In this document: positions 25,882 to 28,833 of the stretch, piece by piece | Numbering within the stretch: position 1 is the stretch's first letter | Layout: each line of letters opens with the position of its first letter | Assembly (NCBI GenBank): GCA_002691835.1 | Contig: NZJA01000154.1 | Coordinates: forward strand, 1 to 28,833 | DNA from: Planctomycetota bacterium | GTDB taxonomy: Bacteria > Planctomycetota > UBA8108 > UBA1146 | Direction of reading: 5' to 3' | DNA length: 28,833 bases | Notes under the pieces: model-generated | The model's database searches: none | The model's input: only the letters and a program-made list of their open reading frames with translations | Told to the model about the DNA's origin: nothing | Made by a program: the position numbers and the translations under genes

Positions 25882-27194
25882 GTCGGAGAGACACTGGCAG
25901 GAATGACAATTCCCGTGACAGCTTTTTCCGGCAAGAGGTATTCTTCGCCTAATGATTTCATTTGTGATTCCACGTCTCGCCCGAAGATATTGATCAATTT
26001 CCGCTCATCGACGTCGTGAATCCGTTGAACCATTAACGCTTTCGCTGCGGGTACCGGGTTGTACATCGATGTCTCATCATGGACTCGTGAAATCCCTAAA
26101 AGCCCACCAAAGGTTTTTCGAGCGTATTGCATGTCGCTCATCTCAGCGGACGACTGTAGTGCGAAATTTATGGCAGCATCGAGGCGAGCTTTCGCCGCAA
26201 GCAAAGCGGTTTTAATATCAGTTTGCTCGGTGGGAATGGGAACGATCAGCGTGATCAGCTCGGGTTCAATCGTCGGATTCCATTGAACCGTCGAAGGATC
26301 AGAATCAAGAATGCGGACTATTCGCGGGATCAGGATTCCCAGGGCGAGAGATTCTTTGGTACCCGGAGGGGGCACTCTCCAGCTGCGAACGATGGCACCA
26401 GACATTCCGGGCAGGTTTTTTTTGACGCCGATTTCTCCATACTGAGCCGGCTCCGGAGTCACTTTCGCAATCGGAGTCCCCGCCGCGATTTTCCCTAACT
26501 TTTTTCTGGCGATTTCAAGAGTGGGATCCGGGTCGTGAGGGCCAATGATGGCGATATGAATATTGACGGGAGTAAAAGTTTCAGATCGGAACTCTTCAAG
26601 GTTCTGCAGGTTGATTCCGCCCAACTGATAGCGTCCTCTTGGCCCAGATTTTTTTGGAACAAGCCTGTCGTGAACCCGGTCTTCAAGACCTGGAACGAGA
26701 CTGGTGAGTTGTTTCTTTTGATCTGCGAGCAAGTCTCCACGAACCCGGCCAATGAGCGAAGCGTCGGTCAGTGAAAATTCAAAACGATCGACGATTTTAT
26801 TCAGGTGATCGGCAACATCTTTTGGAGGAACTTTTTCGATCCACCAGGTTCTCTGACCCCCGACCTGGATTTCACCTTCGGAAGAAGGGGTTCTGTAAGA
26901 CCTTCGCAGAACTTCTGCCAATAGATGTGTTCTTCCGGATGTACCCGGTGGGTCATGAAGTGAACCAACACTCCAGCTCGTGATAATGATGGCTCTCTGA
27001 TCCGACTCTGGAAGAAAAGATGGCAAGGGCAGTGAACCAAAATCCATGCCGTTGTCGAGGGGGTACCAGACCTGCCGCGGAGATTGGGCGCAAACGTTCT
27101 TGGTTGAAAAGAACGAGACGGACAGACAGCCGATCAATAAAAAAAACATCAACAGGGCCTGAAGCCGGTGCCGATTCCCCAACTCGATTTCCAT
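25869..27194 (-). CDS. Secreted M16-peptidase-like protein without the zinc-binding motif
   Basis: 441 residues from ATG 27194, with a GAGAGGAAC site about ten bases upstream. A signal peptide ends near NVCAQ (residue 37); LIGC inside it could also be a lipobox. Residues 65-105 (RAIIITSWSVGSLHDPPGTS, GRTHLLAEVLRR) match the start of M16 (insulinase/processing peptidase) domains, GSxxDPPGxxGxxHLLEHxL, but the HxxEH zinc motif is changed: His90 is kept while Glu and the second His are Ala93 and Glu94. The later NLEEFRSETFTPVNIHIAII matches the strand that follows the M16 helical part. Paired M16 proteins often have one inactive partner, but no active one is in this window. It is likely periplasmic or surface and non-proteolytic. 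The 5' leader abuts a duplicated 3' end of the neighbouring Clp gene. Confidence 0.65.
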   Translation of the reverse strand: MEIELGNRHRLQALLMFFLLIGCLSVSFFSTKNVCAQSPRQVWYPLDNGMDFGSLPLPSFLPESDQRAIIITSWSVGSLHDPPGTSGRTHLLAEVLRRSYRTPSSEGEIQVGGQRTWWIEKVPPKDVADHLNKIVDRFEFSLTDASLIGRVRGDLLADQKKQLTSLVPGLEDRVHDRLVPKKSGPRGRYQLGGINLQNLEEFRSETFTPVNIHIAIIGPHDPDPTLEIARKKLGKIAAGTPIAKVTPEPAQYGEIGVKKNLPGMSGAIVRSWRVPPPGTKESLALGILIPRIVRILDSDPSTVQWNPTIEPELITLIVPIPTEQTDIKTALLAAKARLDAAINFALQSSAEMSDMQYARKTFGGLLGISRVHDETSMYNPVPAAKALMVQRIHDVDERKLINIFGRDVESQMKSLGEEYLLPEKAVTGIVIPASVSPTKKP

Positions 27195-27197
27195 CGT

Positions 27198-27378
27198 GTG
27201 CTGTTCCTCTCTGCAGTTCCATCTGACGAAAAAACACTGAAGAGATCAACTGGAGTTTGGATTCACAACAGCGATGGTTGGACGACTCTCCGCATAGATG
27301 ACGTTTCGAAGCCGAGTTGGCCACGATTTCAAAATTACCATTCAGGGCTTCTTCTGCTTGTGGGAATCTGAATCCCTG
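27198..27378 (-). repeat. Tandem duplication, decayed copy A (remnant 3' end of the Clp gene)
   Basis: This is an imperfect copy of the adjacent 27379-27556. The minus strand still reads AQGFRFPQAEEALNGNF, equivalent to VQGWRFTQPEEALDGNF in the intact gene, but the stop is lost and the frame runs on. Noncoding matches include TTCCATCTGACGAAAAAACA in both copies. It forms the 5' leader of the M16-like gene. Confidence 0.8.
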
Positions 27379-27556
27379 TGCCGTTTCTTCCCTGCACTTC
27401 CATCTGACGAAAAAACAACGCCAAGATCAACCGCAGTTCAGATCAGGAAATGATCAGCGACTCTCCGAGGTGTGGCGTGTGGAAGCCCAACTGGCCACCA
27501 GATCAAAATTACCATCCAGGGCTTCTTCCGGTTGGGTGAATCGCCAGCCCTGAACC
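27379..27556 (-). repeat. Tandem duplication, copy B (3' end of the Clp-RF2 gene plus flank)
   Basis: It contains the last 34 or so codons of the Clp-RF2 fusion, its TGA at 27456-27454, and about 75 bp of 3' flank. The offset to copy A is 181 bp at the left end and 174 bp at the right, so several small indels separate the copies. Confidence 0.8.
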
Positions 27557-28833
27557 AGGTTGACCAATTTCGGGTCAGGATTCAGGCGGTAACGCTGCAC
27601 GATTTCATCCCTGCGGGGAGAATCTTCCAGCAATTTTTGCGCATGACGGACACGCTCATTGCGGTCTCCAGGGGGCAAGCCGAGAGGCTGCGGGGCGATG
27701 GAGATGCGGGTGTGGACTTTGCGATCCTTGTGCTGGGCCTCGGGGTTCTCGAGTTCATGCAATCCACCCAGTGGGTGGAGGAATCGCCAGGAAGCGAAGC
27801 CGGTCACTGCAACGATCCATTCGCCGTCCGGTGTGTGGGTCAGCTCCTCCAAATGCATGTTTCGCTTGTCCGCCCAATCAACGATCATCTTTTTCAATCG
27901 GGAAGACCAGGCGACCTGTTCCTCCTGTGATTCCCGGTCGCGCTGAACCGGCTGAATTCTCAGGTAGGCATCCTGGGGAAGGTCATCGTCGAGGACTTCC
28001 ACCGCATGGTCGAGAAGGTAGATCTGCTGAGCGAGCCTCTGAATCAAGGCAGGGGGGTAACTATCCCGGGAGGTTTCCGCATCACCGGAGAGTCGATCGA
28101 GCAGGGATCGGGCTGTTTCGGTTCCGTGGTCGATCCGATCCCGCAACTCGGCACGGGCCAGAACCGGCAGCCTCTGTGGATCGTCCCAGAAGCCGGCAAC
28201 GCCCATACTTTCCATCGCCTTGGCTCGGGCTTCACTCCACTCCACGGATTCGACAAGGCTTTCCAATTTGTCGACCTGCTCGGCCAGTGCCTCGACCTCT
28301 TCCAGGCGCCCGGAACCGCGCATGGCGATGTAGGGGATGAGCAGACGGGGAGATGCCTCGGAGCCTTCCTCCAGTTCGGGGATGGGTACCAACTGTTTTT
28401 CCGCCACTTCCTGTTCGGTGGCATCCGGATCGACAAAGTCGACGACGATCTTGCCCCCTTCTCCGCGGACGAAAAGGAATTGGTCTGCCTGAGGATCATC
28501 GTGGGCGAGCATTTCCCGGGCGATGGGAGTCAGGGCATACTGTTCGACCGCCCGGCGCAGCGGCCGTGCCCCCAGGTCGGCAGTCAGTCCCTGGGTGAGC
28601 AACAGATCGATGGCGGAATCTTCCCACTCCACGGCCCACGGGCGATCCTTGAGACCCCGGCGTGAGAGCACCCGTTTCAGTTCCAGCTTGAGCAGTGCCC
28701 GCTGCTCCGTTCTGGAGAAGGGGCGGAAGGTGACGATCTGGTCGATCCGGTTGAGGAACTCGGGGCGGAAGGTCTCCCTGAGGGCGATTTCGTAGGGGTT
28801 GTAAGACCCTCCGGAACTTTTGAAGCCGAAGGA
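27454..28833 (-). CDS. ClpA/ClpB-type AAA+ unfoldase fused to an RF2-like domain lacking GGQ (5' end outside window)
   Basis: The frame is open at the right edge; 459 C-terminal codons are present (residue 1 is at 28833). Residues 1-135 are the end of an Hsp100 D2 module: YNPYEIALRETFRPEFLNRI, DQIVTFRPFS, sensor-2 LGARPLRRAVEQYALTPIAR. After a linker, residues about 174-445 follow peptide chain release factor 2: FWDDPQR (215-221, the RF2 N-domain signature), DAYLRI and EEQVAWSSRLKKMIVDWADK (288-323, compare RF2 DAxLxIxAGAGGTEAxDWAxML...WAxxRG), GGLHELENP and KVHTRISI (356-378, compare GVHRLVRISPF...RRHTSF), and EEALDGNFDLVASW (436-449, compare QAVLDGDLDxFIEAYL). The GGQ domain is deleted and SPF is absent. 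Release activity is therefore not expected; ribosome binding is possible. The 3' end is tandemly duplicated. Confidence 0.85.
   Translation of the reverse strand, partial: SFGFKSSGGSYNPYEIALRETFRPEFLNRIDQIVTFRPFSRTEQRALLKLELKRVLSRRGLKDRPWAVEWEDSAIDLLLTQGLTADLGARPLRRAVEQYALTPIAREMLAHDDPQADQFLFVRGEGGKIVVDFVDPDATEQEVAEKQLVPIPELEEGSEASPRLLIPYIAMRGSGRLEEVEALAEQVDKLESLVESVEWSEARAKAMESMGVAGFWDDPQRLPVLARAELRDRIDHGTETARSLLDRLSGDAETSRDSYPPALIQRLAQQIYLLDHAVEVLDDDLPQDAYLRIQPVQRDRESQEEQVAWSSRLKKMIVDWADKRNMHLEELTHTPDGEWIVAVTGFASWRFLHPLGGLHELENPEAQHKDRKVHTRISIAPQPLGLPPGDRNERVRHAQKLLEDSPRRDEIVQRYRLNPDPKLVNLVQGWRFTQPEEALDGNFDLVASWASTRHTSESR

Noticed and set aside
26953..27324. 123-codon minus-strand frame upstream of the M16-like gene as a separate gene
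   Set aside because: It is the run-on of the decayed duplicate of the Clp-RF2 3' end into the M16-like gene in another frame, not an independent gene.
27198..27556. CRISPR-like or mobile-element direct repeat
   Set aside because: There are only two imperfect copies of about 180 bp with coding homology to the adjacent gene and no terminal inverted repeats; tandem duplication explains it.
28006..28665. 219-codon plus-strand frame opposite the Clp-RF2 gene
   Set aside because: The minus strand encodes conserved Hsp100 and RF2-like sequence here; the plus frame has no family features.

Overview
The window looks like a chromosomal segment of a Gram-negative bacterium, most likely a member of the Planctomycetota (probably marine and uncultivated). 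The main reason is a set of secreted proteins that end in short dockerin-like EF-hand pairs (DxNxDxxxNxADA) with Cys/Pro-rich tails, a style common in that phylum. Signal peptides and a beta-barrel protein indicate an outer membrane. TGA is used as an ordinary stop. I saw no rRNA, tRNA, CRISPR array, transposase or phage gene. Both ends of the window cut through a gene.

Layout, left to right. (1) Positions 1-3403, minus strand: the N-terminal 1134 codons of a large secreted modular protein with near-identical internal repeats. (2) 3701-5904: the translational GTPase TypA/BipA (minus) and, divergently, a 45-residue DUF2256 zinc-finger protein (plus). (3) 6051-7121: an outer-membrane beta-barrel gene whose signal peptide is cut off from the body by two in-frame TGA codons. 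(4) 7099-10320, minus: a three-gene unit of a CitE/malyl-CoA-lyase-like enzyme and two tandem MaoC-type double-hotdog hydratases, resembling a mesaconyl-CoA/beta-methylmalyl-CoA module. (5) 10392-13547, minus: two dockerin-tailed secreted proteins flanking a coupled pair of DUF3592 membrane proteins. (6) 13732-16734, plus: pntA-pntB, the proton-translocating transhydrogenase, closed by a strong terminator. (7) 17008-22782, plus: a soluble PAS/GAF hybrid histidine kinase, then a secreted metzincin protease with IPT, cohesin-like and dockerin modules, closed by a perfect terminator hairpin. (8) 22849-25848: a degenerate ClpX-like AAA+ protein (minus) divergent from an aromatic-L-amino-acid decarboxylase (plus). 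(9) 25869-28833, minus: an M16-like secreted protein lacking the zinc motif, a roughly 180-bp tandem duplication, and the C-terminal part of a ClpA/B-type AAA+ protein.

The most unusual item is the last gene. After the Hsp100 D2 domain it carries about 275 residues that align by eye along the whole of peptide chain release factor 2, but without the GGQ domain and without the SPF stop-codon motif. The same window holds a second altered Clp-type ATPase, ClpX-like, in which the Walker B glutamate is Arg and the pore-loop Tyr is gone while the ClpP-docking tripeptide IGF remains. Together they suggest rewired Clp/ribosome quality-control functions, but this is inference from sequence only.
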